This document shows positions 1 through 11,565 of a stretch of 64,000 nucleotides of DNA, one piece after another; positions within the stretch are counted from its first letter, which is position 1; each line of letters starts with the position of its first letter. Origin of the DNA: Triticum aestivum. Its lineage: Eukaryota > Streptophyta > Magnoliopsida > Poales > Poaceae. The stretch covers positions 237,986,397 to 238,050,396 of the forward strand of contig NC_057803.1 of NCBI RefSeq assembly GCF_018294505.1, written 5' to 3'. The notes beneath the pieces are model-generated. The model saw nothing but the letters and a program-made list of their open reading frames with translations. It was not told the origin of the DNA and did no database searches. The translations under genes were made by a program, and so were the position numbers.

Positions 1-76
1 CGGTCTGACCGAGTTTCTTGATCCGGTCCCACCGAGTTTGGTGAATTGTGTGTAACGGCTAGATTTTGTGTGGAGG

Positions 77-87
77 CTATATATACC
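77..87 (+). promoter_or_regulatory. TATA-like box of host Copia LTR
   Basis: The stretch ctatatatacc lies in the host LTR about 100 bp before the LARD insertion, in the plus orientation shared with the downstream primer site and gag. This is where a Pol II promoter of an LTR would be expected. The LARD insertion separates it from its gag by more than 46 kb, so it is probably inactive for the host element. Confidence 0.5.
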
Positions 88-177
88 CCTTCACCCATCC
101 TCCATTCATGGAGAGATCCATCAGAACGTGCCTATACTTCTAGCATACATTTTCTGAGAGAGAACCACCTACTCATG

Positions 178-182
178 TGTTG
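178..182 (+). repeat. Left TSD of the three-LTR LARD locus (tgttg)
   Basis: The bases tgttg directly precede the LARD LTR start at 183 and recur at 46540-46544 directly after the LTR end at 46539. Five bases is the usual duplication for LTR retrotransposons. Removing 183-46544 rejoins the host LTR cleanly. Confidence 0.85.
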
Positions 183-1041
183 TGTGACGCCCCAAGACCG
201 GCGCTCCAGATGCCTTCTATGTTTTGTGTGGCAGCTCTGTTGCTTATTTGTTTGTTGCATTCTTTTTTTTGCATCATGTGCATTGCATCATGTCATCTTG
301 TAACCTTTTTAAAAACTCAACTAAAAAATTGCATGGATTTTTGGTCCATTTAAATCGATAAAATTTGCATGGTGAGTTCTCTTTATAACATATCCTCCCA
401 GTATTTTTAGGGAGCTACTATAAATATTCCATTAGTTCGGAATTAACCGCAAACACACTTGTAATTTAAACTCTCATGTCTTTTCTGCTTCGAGTTTTCT
501 CCTCAAACTTCGCCTATAAATTCTTTTATCTTTTTTCGGAGTTTTCCTAAAAATCTCAACATTTTTGGGACCTTTCTAACGCCCACTTCTTATTCAAACT
601 CATTTGAATTTAATTCAAACGAGTTCGAAACCAAACTTCGCACACATGGTCATTTATACTTTTCTTGGATCACGCTCATTTTTGCGAGTCCAGTAAAATT
701 AACTCCATGCCTAATCTCCACTCCAATCTCTCTCAACATTTCTTCTACGTTTCCCTTTTTTAAATAGAGAGGGAATAAGAGAGAGAGAGAGAGGAGTTCA
801 GCCAAGTAGGCCTCCTGGCCTTTTCCCCTCCCCACCAAATTGGCCAAGGCCCACCTAACCCCTTCCCTGCGGCCTGACCTAGCCGGCCCTTTAGGCCCAG
901 CCGCCCCCACCTAACCCTAACCCTCTCCCGAACCCCCACTGTCTCCCTCGTCTCCATCTCGCACCGCCAGAGACTCTTTGCCCGATCCTCTCTCTCTCTT
1001 CGCCCTCTCCCTCTCGTTCCCTTGCCGCCGCCACTCACGCA

Positions 1042-1046
1042 CACAC
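1042..1046 (+). repeat. Left TSD of Cassandra element (cacac)
   Basis: The bases cacac before the TRIM at 1047 are repeated at 1771-1775 after it. The uninterrupted site exists near 34290-34310 in LTR2 and near 42910-42930 in LTR3, with a single copy. Confidence 0.85.
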
Positions 1047-1310
1047 TGTGATAGACTGGCTTATTAGGGATGATAGACTACTCATGTCAATAAGGAATTC
1101 CTTCTTTTCCAGAGCCCATTCAGACAGAACTCCAAAGTTAAGCGTGCTCAGCTTGGAATAGTGTCAGGATGGGTGACCGACCGAGAAGTTGCTCCTGGGT
1201 GCGCACGAGTGAGGACAAAGTGCGCAGAAAAAGACCAGTATTGATCTGTGGGGCCAGTCTAGATCCCGCCGGGAGTAACGACCACCGACGGGTGTGTCCG
1301 GGGCGTTACA
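1047..1310 (+). repeat. Cassandra 5' LTR
   Basis: 264 bp, starting tgtgatagac and ending gggcgttaca. It contains the 5S-like domain at about 1113-1205. The primer site begins three bases after its end. Confidence 0.92.
1113..1205 (+). other. 5S rRNA-like domain in Cassandra 5' LTR
   Basis: The segment resembles the 3' three quarters of plant 5S rRNA, including the Pol III internal promoter. An A-box-like aagttaagcgtgct lies at about 1135-1148 and a C-box-like ggatgggtgacc at about 1168-1179. The 5' part of a true 5S gene is absent and the domain sits inside an LTR, so this is retrotransposon-carried 5S sequence and not an rRNA gene. Confidence 0.88.
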
Positions 1311-1313
1311 AGT

Positions 1314-1326
1314 TGGTATCAGAACC
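1314..1326 (+). other. Cassandra primer-binding site
   Basis: The bases tggtatcagaacc start three bases after the 5' LTR. They match the usual complement of the initiator Met tRNA 3' end (tggtatcagagc) except near the end. They would prime minus-strand DNA synthesis. Confidence 0.85.
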
Positions 1327-1493
1327 GACCCTCGCGGTTACACGGATGTTTGCGGACAGGTGCGCGATCATGTTGTTCATGACGTTTGTGACCCGTCGTG
1401 GCACACGACATGATACATGTACCGGACTGGATGCACAGACGTATGTGCCAAGAGGGAACGTTCCTGTGGCCCGACGAGGACGTCGATTCCTCT

Positions 1494-1506
1494 GAGTGGG
1501 GGTGTA
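1494..1506 (+). other. Cassandra polypurine tract
   Basis: A purine-rich run (gagtgggggtgta) ends directly before the 3' LTR at 1507, where plus-strand DNA synthesis would be primed. Confidence 0.6.
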
Positions 1507-1770
1507 TGTGATAGCCTGGCTTATTAGGGATGATAGACTACTCATATCAATAAGGAATTCCTTCTTTTCCGGGAGCCCATTCGGACAGAACTCCAAAGTT
1601 AAGCATGCTCAGCTTGGAGTAGTGTCAGGATGGGTGACCGACCGGGAAGTTGCTCCCGGGTGCGCACGAGTGAGGACAAAGTGCGCAGAAAAGACTAGTA
1701 TTGATCTGTGGGGCCAGTCTAGATCCCGCCAGGAGTAACGACCACCGGCGGGTGTGTCCGAGGCGTTACA
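1507..1770 (+). repeat. Cassandra 3' LTR with second 5S-like domain
   Basis: 264 bp, starting tgtgatagcc and ending aggcgttaca, followed by the repeated target bases cacac. The 5S-like domain is at about 1574-1666, with the same A-box and C-box positions as in the 5' LTR; one A-box position differs (gcatgct for gcgtgct). Confidence 0.92.
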
Positions 1771-4577
1771 CACACGCACGCTTCCCAGCGCTCGATCCTC
1801 ATCTCCCTTCCATCCCTCGCGCCTCTACCATCGCTAAGACTCCAGCGCCACCGAGCCTCCCTGCCTCCTGGACAAGTCCGGCCGGCCGCAGTTGCCATCG
1901 CCCGTGAGCTCGTTTGACCCACGCGGCCATGGCACTGCCGACCTCCATGGCTCGCCTGCACCTCGTCCCGTCCCCTCGGCTTCCGCCTCACGTGCCCCTG
2001 CTGGCTCCTCCCCTCGTGCACCCGAGCTCACAGACCCCGCCGCTGGAAACCGCGAGGCCACAACCTCCTCCTCGTCCAGTGATGCTGCTCGATGCGCGAG
2101 CTCCGCCGCCCTGCTTCCGCCGAGCCGTGTGGCTCCACCACCATCTCCAGCAGCTCCTGCTCGAGTCGTCCGCCTCGCCAAGCCGCCGCCGCGCCAAGTC
2201 CCCTGCTCCGGCACCCTGCGCCTCCCCGTGCCAGAGCTACTCCATCTCCACCTCGTCAATCACCGGTTGCACCAGACGCCAGGTCCCTGTTTTTCCTCTG
2301 CCCGCAGCTCCAAGTACTCATCACCGACAAGATCCCACCGAGACTCGATGTCCACCAAGGCCAAAAACAAGACTGTAACCGGGACCTTAGTTCTGCTTCG
2401 TTTTCGATCACCAAGTACACCACGCCGATGCCTAGTACGACTACACAACCGTAATGAGACAAGTACCCCGTCAACGTGTACATCTACACCGCCAAGACCA
2501 GACCGACAAGTACCCCGACAAATTGTGTACCACTACCATTGTCGAAGACCCGTGTAACGGAACTGTCAAGTTCGACTACCTTCATGTGTACCACTACTTC
2601 CACGACAATATGAGTACAACTACCGCCGACGTGTACGACTACTATGTGAACGTGTACCCGACGACCCCGAAGACCTATGTTGCGCCAAGTACCCCCTCGT
2701 TGACCCGAACATCTACGGAAACTCATGCAACGATAAACATGTACCACTACCATCGCCGAGATCGTGAGAACCTCTACCGTCGACCCTGGAGCATGCGAGA
2801 ACGACTACCGTTGACCCCAAGTTACTCGGATGCGTCAATTCCTTTCCACTACCGTCCTGATAACGCCTACTTCCCCTACACCACATCGAACTCGACCCGT
2901 TTCAAAAATGCACGCTTCGAAGGTATAACCGCCGAGACGACCGCCGTGAACGAATGCATGCATGTTGTAGGAGATGCACCACTTGCTTGCACCATGTCCA
3001 AATTGATCCTTGCACGCTCCTCGTTAGCCTTGTCGCGAACCCGTGGGACACCCGGAATCCGGGATCACCCCACCATCCTTGACTCACTCCACACACTTGC
3101 TCTTTTGCACCCGTACCCCAATGAGCTGCGGCATCATTTTTGGATTCGTTGTCGTGGCACCCTTTCTTTCCGCCGTGGTGACAAAATGCTCCACATCTTA
3201 TAACTTGCCAACATCTTCATAAAATTGCATAAAACTTGGACATGTCATCCGCATCATGATAATAACATTTAAAATGTTTAAACTGTTGTTTGCTTAAATT
3301 GCTAAATGCATATGGGGATTTACGAGAATTGTTGTTTGATGTTTCCGGCCCCATTTAAATTGCTTAGATAGTGTAGTTTAATTGTGCTTCACCTCTTGCC
3401 ATGCTTAACAACATTTAATATTGTTGGGTACATAACCGAGAGAGAACTAAATAAGTCATGTGGTGTTTCGTCAATATGCAACTCGTTGCGTATTGAGCTC
3501 CTCTTAATTTGTAGTATTGTTTGTTGCACTTTGCCATGCCATGTTTCATCAAACCGGACATGCATCATACTTGATTGTGCATCATGCCATGTTTATGCTT
3601 GGTTGTTTACCATGTTGTTTGCTCCTTTCCGGTGTTGCTTCTTCTTGTTAGTCCTGATAACGTAGCGATCTGTGAGGATTCATTCAACTACGTCTGTTTG
3701 TCTTCTTCATGGACTCGTTCTTCTTCCTTGCGGGATCTCAGGCAAGATGACCATACCCTCGAAATCACTTCTATCTTTGCTTGCTAGTTGTCCGTTCTAT
3801 CGCTATGTCGCGCTACCTACCACTTGTTATATCATGCCTCCCATATTGCCATGTCAAGCCTCTAACCCACCTTCCCAGCAAACCGTTGTTTGGCTATGTT
3901 ATCGCTTTTGCTCAGCCCCTCTTATAGCGTTGCTAGTTGCAGGTGAAGTTGAAGTTTGTTCCATGTTGGAACATGGATATGTTGGGATATCACAATATCT
4001 CTTATTTTAATTAATGCATCTATATACTTGGTAAAGGGTGGAAGGCTTGGCCTTATGCCTGGTGTTTTGTTCCACTCTTGCCGCCTTAGTTTCCGTCATA
4101 CCGGTGTTATGTTCCTTGATTTTGCGTTCCTCACGCGGTTGGGTGTTATGGGAACCCCTTGAAAGTTCGCTTTGAATAAAACTCCTCCATCAAGGCCCAA
4201 CCTTGGTTTTAACATTTGCTACCTAAGCCTTTTTCCATTGGGTTCTGCAGACTCAAGGGTCATCTTTATTTTAAATCCCCGGGCCAGCGCTCCTCTGAGT
4301 GTTGGTCCAACCTGTCAACTGCCGGTGGCCACCAGGGGCAACTCTGGGCTGGCCTACCGGAAGTTTGGACAATCCGGTGTGCCCTAAGAACGAGATATGT
4401 GCAGCTCCTATCGGGATTTGTCGGCACATTCGGGCGGCTTTGCCGGTCTTGTTTTACCATTGTCGAAATGTCTTGTAACCGGGATTCCGAGACTGATCGG
4501 GTCTTCCCGGGAGAAGAAATATCCTTCGTTGACCGTGAGAGCTTGTGATGGGCTAAGTTGGGACACCCCTGTAGGGT

Positions 4578-4582
4578 ATAAA
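4578..4582 (+). repeat. Left TSD of Angela element 1 (ataaa)
   Basis: The bases ataaa recur at 13300-13304 after the element. The undivided site gggtataaactttt is present once near 37146-37158 in LTR2 and, with one change, near 45770 in LTR3. Confidence 0.88.
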
Positions 4583-6313
4583 TGTTGGGGAACACAGTAA
4601 TTTCAAAAAATTTCCTACCCACACGCAAGATCATGGTGATGCATAGCAACGAGAGGGGAGAGTATGATCTACGTACCCTTGTAGATCGCAACGGAACTGT
4701 TGACACAACGTAGAGGAAGTAGTCGTACGTCTTCTTCCCGATCCGACCGATCCAAGCACCGTTACTCCGGCACCTCCGAGTTCTTAGCACACGTACAACT
4801 CGATGACGCTCCCCGGGCTCCGATCCAGCAAAGCTTCGGGGATGAGTTCCGTCAGCACAACGGCGTGGTGACGATGATGATGTTCTACCGACGCAGGGCT
4901 TTGCCTAAGCACTACAACGATATGCCCGAGGTGGAATATGGTGGCAGGGGGCACCGCACACGGCTAAGGAACAATCACGAGGATCAACTTGTGTGTTCTA
5001 GGGTGCCCCCTGCCTCCGTATATAAAGGATCCAAGGGGGGGTGCGCCGGCCTAGAGGAAGGCGCAGGAGGAGTCCTACTCCTACCGGGAGTAGGACTCCC
5101 CTCCCCGTTCCTTGTCCAACTAGGAGAGGTGGAGGGAGAATAGGAAAGGGGGGCGCCGCCCCTCCCTCCTTGTCCAATTCGGACTAGGGGGAGAGGGGGC
5201 GCGCGGCCTGCCCTGGCAGCCCCTTCCTCTTCTCCACATTAGGCCCATAAGGCCCATTAACCCCCCGGGGGGTTCCGGTAACCCCTCCGGTACTCCGGTT
5301 TTATCCGAAACTTCTCCGGAACCCTTCCGGTGTCCGAATATAGTCATCCAATATATCAATCTTTATGTCTCGACCATTCCGAGACTCCTCGTCATGTCCG
5401 TGATCACATCCGGGACTCCAAACTAACTTCAGTACATCAAAATGCATAAACTCATAATAACTGTCATCGTAACTTTAAGCGTGCGGACCCTACGGTTCGA
5501 GAACAATGTAGACATGACTGAGACACGTCTCTGGTCAATAACCAATAGCGGTACCTGGATGCCCATATTGGCTCCTACATATTCTACGAAGATCTTTATC
5601 GGTCAGACCGCATAACAACATATGTTGTTCCCTTTGTCATCGGTATGTTACTTGCCCGAGATTCGATCGTCGGTATCCAATACCTAGTTCAATCTCGTTA
5701 CCGGCAAGTCTCTTTACTCGTTCCGTAATACATCATCTCACAACTAACATATTAGTTGTAATGCTTGCAAGGCTTATGTGATGTGTATTACCGAGAGGGC
5801 CCAGAGATACCTCTCCGACAATCGGAGTGACAAATCCTAATCTCGAAATACGCCAACCCAACATCTACCTTTGGAGACACCTGTAATGCTCCTTTATAAT
5901 CACCCAGTTACGTTGTGACGTTTGGTAGCACCCAGAGTGTTCCTCCGGTAAACGGGAGTTGCATAATCTCATAGTCATAGGAACATGTATAAGTCATGAA
6001 GAAAGCAATTGCAACATACTAAACGATCGGGTGCTAAGCTAATGGAATGGGTCATGTCAATCAGATCATTCAACCAATGATGTGATCCCATTAATCAAAT
6101 AACAATTACTTTGTCTATGGTTAGGAAACATAAACATATTTGATTAATGAGCTAGTCAAGTAGAGGCATACTAGTGACACTGTGTTTGTCTATGTATTCA
6201 CACATGTATTATGTTTCCGGTTAATACAATTCTAGCAAGAATAATAAACATTTATCATGATATAAGGAAATAAACAATAACTTTATTATTGCCTCTAGGG
6301 CATATTTCCTTCA
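4583..6313 (-). repeat. Angela 1 3' LTR
   Basis: 1,731 bp. On the plus strand it begins tgttggggaaca and ends atatttccttca. A TATA-like tatataaa lies at 5019-5027 (minus-strand promoter position). The minus-strand purine tract abuts its inner end. Confidence 0.9.
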
Positions 6314-6328
6314 GTCTCCCACTTGCAC
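6314..6328 (-). other. Angela 1 polypurine tract
   Basis: Read on the minus strand, gtgcaagtgggagac lies directly before the 3' LTR. This is the typical purine-rich plus-strand primer position. Confidence 0.75.
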
Positions 6329-6346
6329 TAGAGTCAATAATCTAGA

Positions 6347-9300
6347 TTACACAGTAATGATTCTAACACCCATGGAGCCTTGGTGCTGATCATGTTTTGC
6401 TCGTGGAAGAGGCTTAGTCAACGGGTCTGCTACATTCAGATCCGTATGTATCTTGCAAATTTCTATGTCTCCCACCTGGACTAGATCCCGGATGGAATTG
6501 AAGCGTCTTTTGATGTGCTTGGTTCTTTTGTGAAATCTGGATTCCTTTGCCAAGGCAATTGCACCAGTATTGTCACAAAAGATTTTCATTGGACCCGATG
6601 CACTAGGTATGACACCTAGATCGGATATGAACTCATTCATCTAGACTCCTTCATTTGCTTCTTCCGAAGCAGCTATGTATTCCGCTTCACATGTAGATCC
6701 TGCTACGACGCTTTGTTTAGAACTGCACCAACTGACAGCTCCACCATTTAATGTAAACACGTATCCGGTTTGTGATTTAGAATCGTCCGGATCAGTGTCA
6801 AAGCTTGCATCAACGTAACCTTTTATGATGAGCTCTTTGTCACCTCCATATATGAGAAACATATCCTTAGTCCTTTTCAGGTATTTCAGGATGTTCTTGA
6901 CCGCTGTCCAGTGATCCATTCCTGGATTACTTTGGTACCTCCCTGCTAAACTTATGGCAAGGCACACATCAGGTCTGGTACACAGCATTGCATACATGAT
7001 AGAGCATATGGCTGAAGCATAGGGAACATCTTTCATATTCTTTCTATCTTCTGCAGTGGTCGGGCATTGAGTCTTACTCAACTTCACACCTTATAACACA
7101 GGCAAGAACCCTTTCTTTGCTTGATCCATTTTGAACTTCTTCAAAACTTTGTCAAGGTACGTGTTTTGTGAAAGTCCAATTAAGCACCTTGATCTATCTC
7201 TATAGATCTTAATGCCTAATATGTAAGCAGCTTCACCGAGGTCTTTCATTGAAAAACTCTTATTCAAGTATCCCTTTATGCCATCCAGAAATTCTATATC
7301 ATTTCCAATTAGTAATATGTCATCCACATATAATATCAGAAATGCTACAGAGCTCCCACTCACTTTCTTGTAAATACATGCTTCTCCAAAAGTTTGTATA
7401 AAACCAAATGCTTTGATCACACTATCAAAACGTTTATTCCAACTCCGAGAGGCTTGCACCAGTCCATAAATGGATCGCTGGAGCTTGCACACTTTGTTAG
7501 CTCCCTTTGGATCGACAAAACCTTCTGGTTGCATCATATGCAACTCTTCTTCCAGAAATCCATTCAGGAATGCAGTTTTTACATCCATCTGCCAAATTTC
7601 ATAATCATAAAATGCAGCAATTGCTAACATGATTCAGACAGACTTAAGCATCGCTATGGGTGAGAAGGTCTCATCATAGTCAATCCCTTGAACTTGCCGA
7701 AAACCTTTTGCGACAAGTCGAGCTTTGTAGACAGTAATATTACCGTCAGCGTCAGTCTTCTTCTTGAAGATCCATTTATTCTCAATTGCTTGCCGATCAT
7801 CGGGCAAGTCAACCAAAGTCCATACTTTGTTCTCATACATGGATCCCATCTCAGATTTCATGGCTTCAAGCCACTTTGCGGAATCTGGGCTCACCATCGC
7901 TTCTTCATAGTTCGTAGGTTCATCATGATCTAGTAGCATGACTTCCAGAATAGGATTACCGTACCACTCTGGTGTGGATCTCACTCTGGTTGATCTACAA
8001 GGTTCAGTAGTATCTTGATCTAAAGTTTCATGATCATCATCATTAGCTTCCTCACTAACTGGTGTAGGTGTCACTGAAACAGTTTTCTGTGATGTACTAC
8101 TTTCCAATAAGGTAGCAGGTATAGTTACCTCGTCAAGTTCTACTTTCCTCCCACTCACTTCTTTCGAGAGAAACTCCTTCTCCAGAAAGTTTCCGAATTT
8201 AGCAACAAGAGTATTGCCTTCGGATCTGTGATAGAAGGTGTATCCAATAGTCTCCTTTGGATATCCTATGAAGACACATTTCTCCGATTTGGGTTCGAGC
8301 TTATCAAGTTGAAGTTTTTTCACATAAGCATCGCAGCCCCAAACTTTCAGAAACGACAACTTTGGTTTCTTGCCAAACCACAGTTTATAAGGCGTCGTCT
8401 CAACGGATTTTGATGGTGCCCTATTTAACGTGAATGCGGCTGTCTCTAGAGCGTATCCCCAAAACGATAGCGGTAAATCAGTAAGAGACATCATAGATCG
8501 CACCATATCTAGTAAAGTACGATTACGACATTCGGACACACCATTACGCTGTGGTGTTCCGGGTGGCGTGAGCTGCGAAACTATTCCGCATTGTTTCAAA
8601 TGTACACCAAACTCGTAACTCAAATATTCTCCTCCACGATCAGATCGTAGAAACTTTATTTTCTTGTTACGATGATTTTCCACTTCACTCTGAAATTCTT
8701 TGAACTTTTCAAATGTTTCAGACTTATGTTTCATTAAGTAGATATACCCGTATCTGCTTAAATCATCTGTGAAGGTGAGAAAATAACGATATCCGCCACG
8801 AGCTTCAATATTCATCGGACCACATACATCTGTATGTATGATTTCCAACAAATCTGTTGCTCTCTCCATAGTACCGGAGAACGGTGTTTTAGTCATCTTG
8901 CCCATGAGGCACGGTTCGCAAGTACCAAGCGATTCATAATCAAGTGGTTCCAAAAGCCCATCAGTATGGAGTTTCTTCATGCGCTTTACACCAATATGAC
9001 CTAAACGGCAGTGCCACAAATAAGTTGCACTATCATTATCAACTCTGCATCTTTTGGCTTCAACATTATGAATATGTGTATCACTACTCTCGAGATTCAA
9101 TAAGAATAGAGCACTCTTGAAGGGTGCATGACCATAAAAGATATTACTCATATAAATAGAACAACCATTATTCTCTGATTTAAATGAATAACCGTCTCGC
9201 ATTAAACAAGATCCAGATATAATGTTCATGCTCAACGCTGGCACCAAATAACAATTATTTAGGTCTAATACTAATCCCGAAGGTAGATGTAGAGGTAGCG

Positions 9301-10334
9301 TGCCGACCGCGATCACATCGACTTTGGAACTGTTTCCCACGCGCATCGTCACCTCGTCCTTAGCTAATCTTCGCTTAATCCGTAGTCCCTGTTTCGAGTT
9401 GCAAATATTAGCAACAGAACCAGTATCAAATACCCAGGTGCTACTACGAGCATTAGTAAGGTACACATCAATAACATGTATATCACATATACCTTTGTTC
9501 ACCTTGCCATCCTTCTTATTCGCCAAATACTTGGGGCAGTTCCACTTCCAGTGACCAGTCTGCTTGCAGTAGAAGCACTCAGTTTCAGGCTTAGGTCCAG
9601 ACTTGGGTTTCTTCTCTTGAGCAGCAACTTGCTTGCCGTTCTTCTTGAAGTTCCCCTTCTTCTTCCCTTTGCCCTTTTTCTTGAAACTAGTGGTCTTGTT
9701 GACCATCAACACTTGATGCTCCTTCTTGATTTCTACCTCCGCTGCTTTCAGCATCGCGGAGAGCTCGGGAATAGTCTTATTCATCCCTTGCATATTATAG
9801 TTCATCACGAAGCTCTTGTAGCTTGGTGGCAGTGATTGGAGAATTCTGTCAATGACGTAGTCATCTAGAAGATTAACTCCCAACTGAATCAAGTGATTAT
9901 TATACCCAGACATTTTTGAGTATATGCTCACTGACAAAACTGTTCTCCTCCATCTTGCAGCTATAGAACTTATTGGAGACTTCGTATCTCTCAATCCGGG
10001 CATTTGCTTGAAATATTAACTTCAACTCCTGGAACATCTCATATGCTCCATGACGTTCAAAACGTCGTTGAAGTCCCGATTCTAAGCCGTAAAGCATGGC
10101 ACACTGAACTATTGAGTAGTCATTAGCTTTGCTCTGCCAGACGTTCATAACATCCGGCGTTGCTCATGCGGCAGGCCTGGAACCCAGCGGTGCTTCCAGG
10201 ACGTAATTTTTCTGTGCAGCAATGAGGATAATCCTCAAGTTATGGACCCAGTTCGTGTAATTGCTACCATCATCTTTCAACTTTGCTTTCTCAAGGAACG
10301 CATTAAAATTCAACGGAACAACAGCACGAGCCAT
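6347..10334 (-). pseudogene. Angela 1 gag-pol polyprotein, degenerate
   Basis: The Copia domain order is intact. It runs gag from the ATG at 10334; a zinc knuckle (CFYCKQTGHWKWNC, near 9580); a protease with FDTGS; the pre-integrase HCRLGH; an integrase with HTDVCG, TDDLSRY and NGVSE; a reverse transcriptase with QMDVKTAFLNG and YVDDIL; and RNase H ending at 6347. This order (integrase before reverse transcriptase) defines Copia. The reading frame is broken by stops at 10164-10166, 7634-7636, 7091-7093 and 6641-6643. One frameshift falls at a five-T run near 9913-9917 in gag. A functional polyprotein would be about 1,300 residues. The longest open stretch is 789 codons (10003-7634). The element therefore cannot supply its own enzymes. 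Confidence 0.9.
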
Positions 10335-11550
10335 CTATCTACAATCAACATAAACAAGCAAGATACTATCAGGGACTAAGTTCATGATAAATTTAAGTTC
10401 AATTAATCATATTACTTAAGAACTCCCACTTAGATAGACATCCCTCTAATCCTCTAAGTGATCACGTGATCCAAATCAACTAAACCATGTCCGATCATCA
10501 CGTGAGATGGAGTAGTTTCATCGGTGAACATCTTTATGTTGATCATATCTACTATATGATTCACGCTCGACCTTTCGGTATCCGTGTTCCAAGGCCATAT
10601 CTGTATATGCTTGGCTCGTCAAGTATAACCTGAGTATTCCGCGTGTGCAACTGTTTTGCACCCATTGTATTTGAACGTAGAGCCTATCACACCCGATCAT
10701 CACGTGGTGTCTCAGCACGAAGAACTTTCGCAACGGTGCATACTCAGGGAGAACACTTCTTGATAATTTAGTGAGAGATCATCTTATAATGATACCGTCA
10801 ATCAAAGCAAGATAAGATGCATAAAAGATAAAATCACATGCAATCAATATAAGTGATATGATATGGCCATCATCATCTTGTGCCTGTGATCTCCATCTCC
10901 GAAGCACCGTCATGATCACCATCATCATTGGCGCGACACCTTGATCTCCATCGTAGCATCGTTGTCGTCTCGCCAATCTTATGCTTCCACGACTATCACT
11001 ACTGTTTAGCAATAAAGTAAAGCATTACATCGCGATTGCATTGCATACAATAAAGCGACAACCATATGGCTCCTGCCAGTTGCCGATAACTCGGTTACAA
11101 AACATGATCATCTCATACAATAAAATTTAGCATCATGTCTTGGCCATATCACATCACAACATGCCCTGTAAAAACAAGTTAGACGTCCTCTACTTTGTTG
11201 TTGCAAGTTTTACGTGGCTGCTACGGGCTTAAGTAAGAACCAATCTCACCTACGCATCAAAACCACAACGATAGTTTGTCAATTTGACTCCGTTTTAACC
11301 TTCGCAAGGACCGGGCGTAGCCACACTCGGTTCAACTAAAGTTGGAGAAACTGTCACCCACAAGCCACCTCTGTGCAAAGCACGTCGGGAGAACCGGTCT
11401 CGCGTAAGCGTACGCGTAATGTCGGTCTGGGCCGCTTCATCCAACAATACCGCCGAACCAAAGTATGACATGCTGGTAGGCAGTATGACTTATATCGCCC
11501 ACAACTCACTTGTGTTCTACTCGTGCATATAACATCAAACCATAAAACCT
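10335..11550 (-). other. Angela 1 untranslated leader
   Basis: About 1.2 kb between the primer site and the gag ATG, with no credible coding sequence. Long leaders of this kind are usual in Angela/BARE-type Copia elements. The same leader, better preserved, starts at 63188 in the second Angela copy. Confidence 0.75.
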
Positions 11551-11564
11551 AGGCTCGGATGCCA
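11551..11564 (-). other. Angela 1 primer-binding site
   Basis: On the minus strand tggcatccgagcct starts one base after the 5' LTR. It resembles a Met-tRNA primer site with changes, and the same site is present at 63189 in the second Angela copy. Confidence 0.8.
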
Positions 11565-11565
11565 C

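Larger units (their letters stand above)
1..182 (+). mobile_element. Host Copia-like LTR, left fragment
   Basis: This is the upstream part of an LTR that resumes at 46540 after the LARD locus. The two pieces join across the duplicated bases tgttg (178-182 and 46540-46544). The LTR start lies before the window, so the LTR is at least 0.89 kb. A TATA-like stretch at 77-87 and the primer site after 47254 show plus-strand orientation. The superfamily is inferred from the short gag start at 47310. Confidence 0.7.
1047..1770 (+). mobile_element. Cassandra-type TRIM retrotransposon
   Basis: The element is 724 bp: two 264-bp LTRs (1047-1310 and 1507-1770) around a 196-bp non-coding interior. The LTRs begin tgtgatag and end gttaca. 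Each contains a 5S rRNA-like domain, the hallmark of Cassandra TRIMs. A primer site complementary to initiator Met tRNA follows the 5' LTR and a purine tract precedes the 3' LTR. It encodes no protein, so any mobility would need enzymes from another element. By eye the LTRs differ at about 12 positions plus two single-base indels (about 4.5%), nearly all transitions. Confidence 0.93.

Noticed and set aside
1113..1205. Functional 5S rRNA gene
   Set aside because: It lacks the gene's 5' part, is diverged, and occurs twice in direct LTR positions with primer site and TSD. It is Cassandra sequence.
1834..2557. Overlapping open frames in the LARD LTR GC-rich zone
   Set aside because: They overlap in several frames on both strands, give Pro/Ser/Arg-rich output, and are not kept among LTR1-3.
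4266..4790. 174-codon minus-strand frame spanning the Angela/LTR1 junction
   Set aside because: It crosses a TSD-defined insertion boundary, so it is a chance fusion of two repeats.
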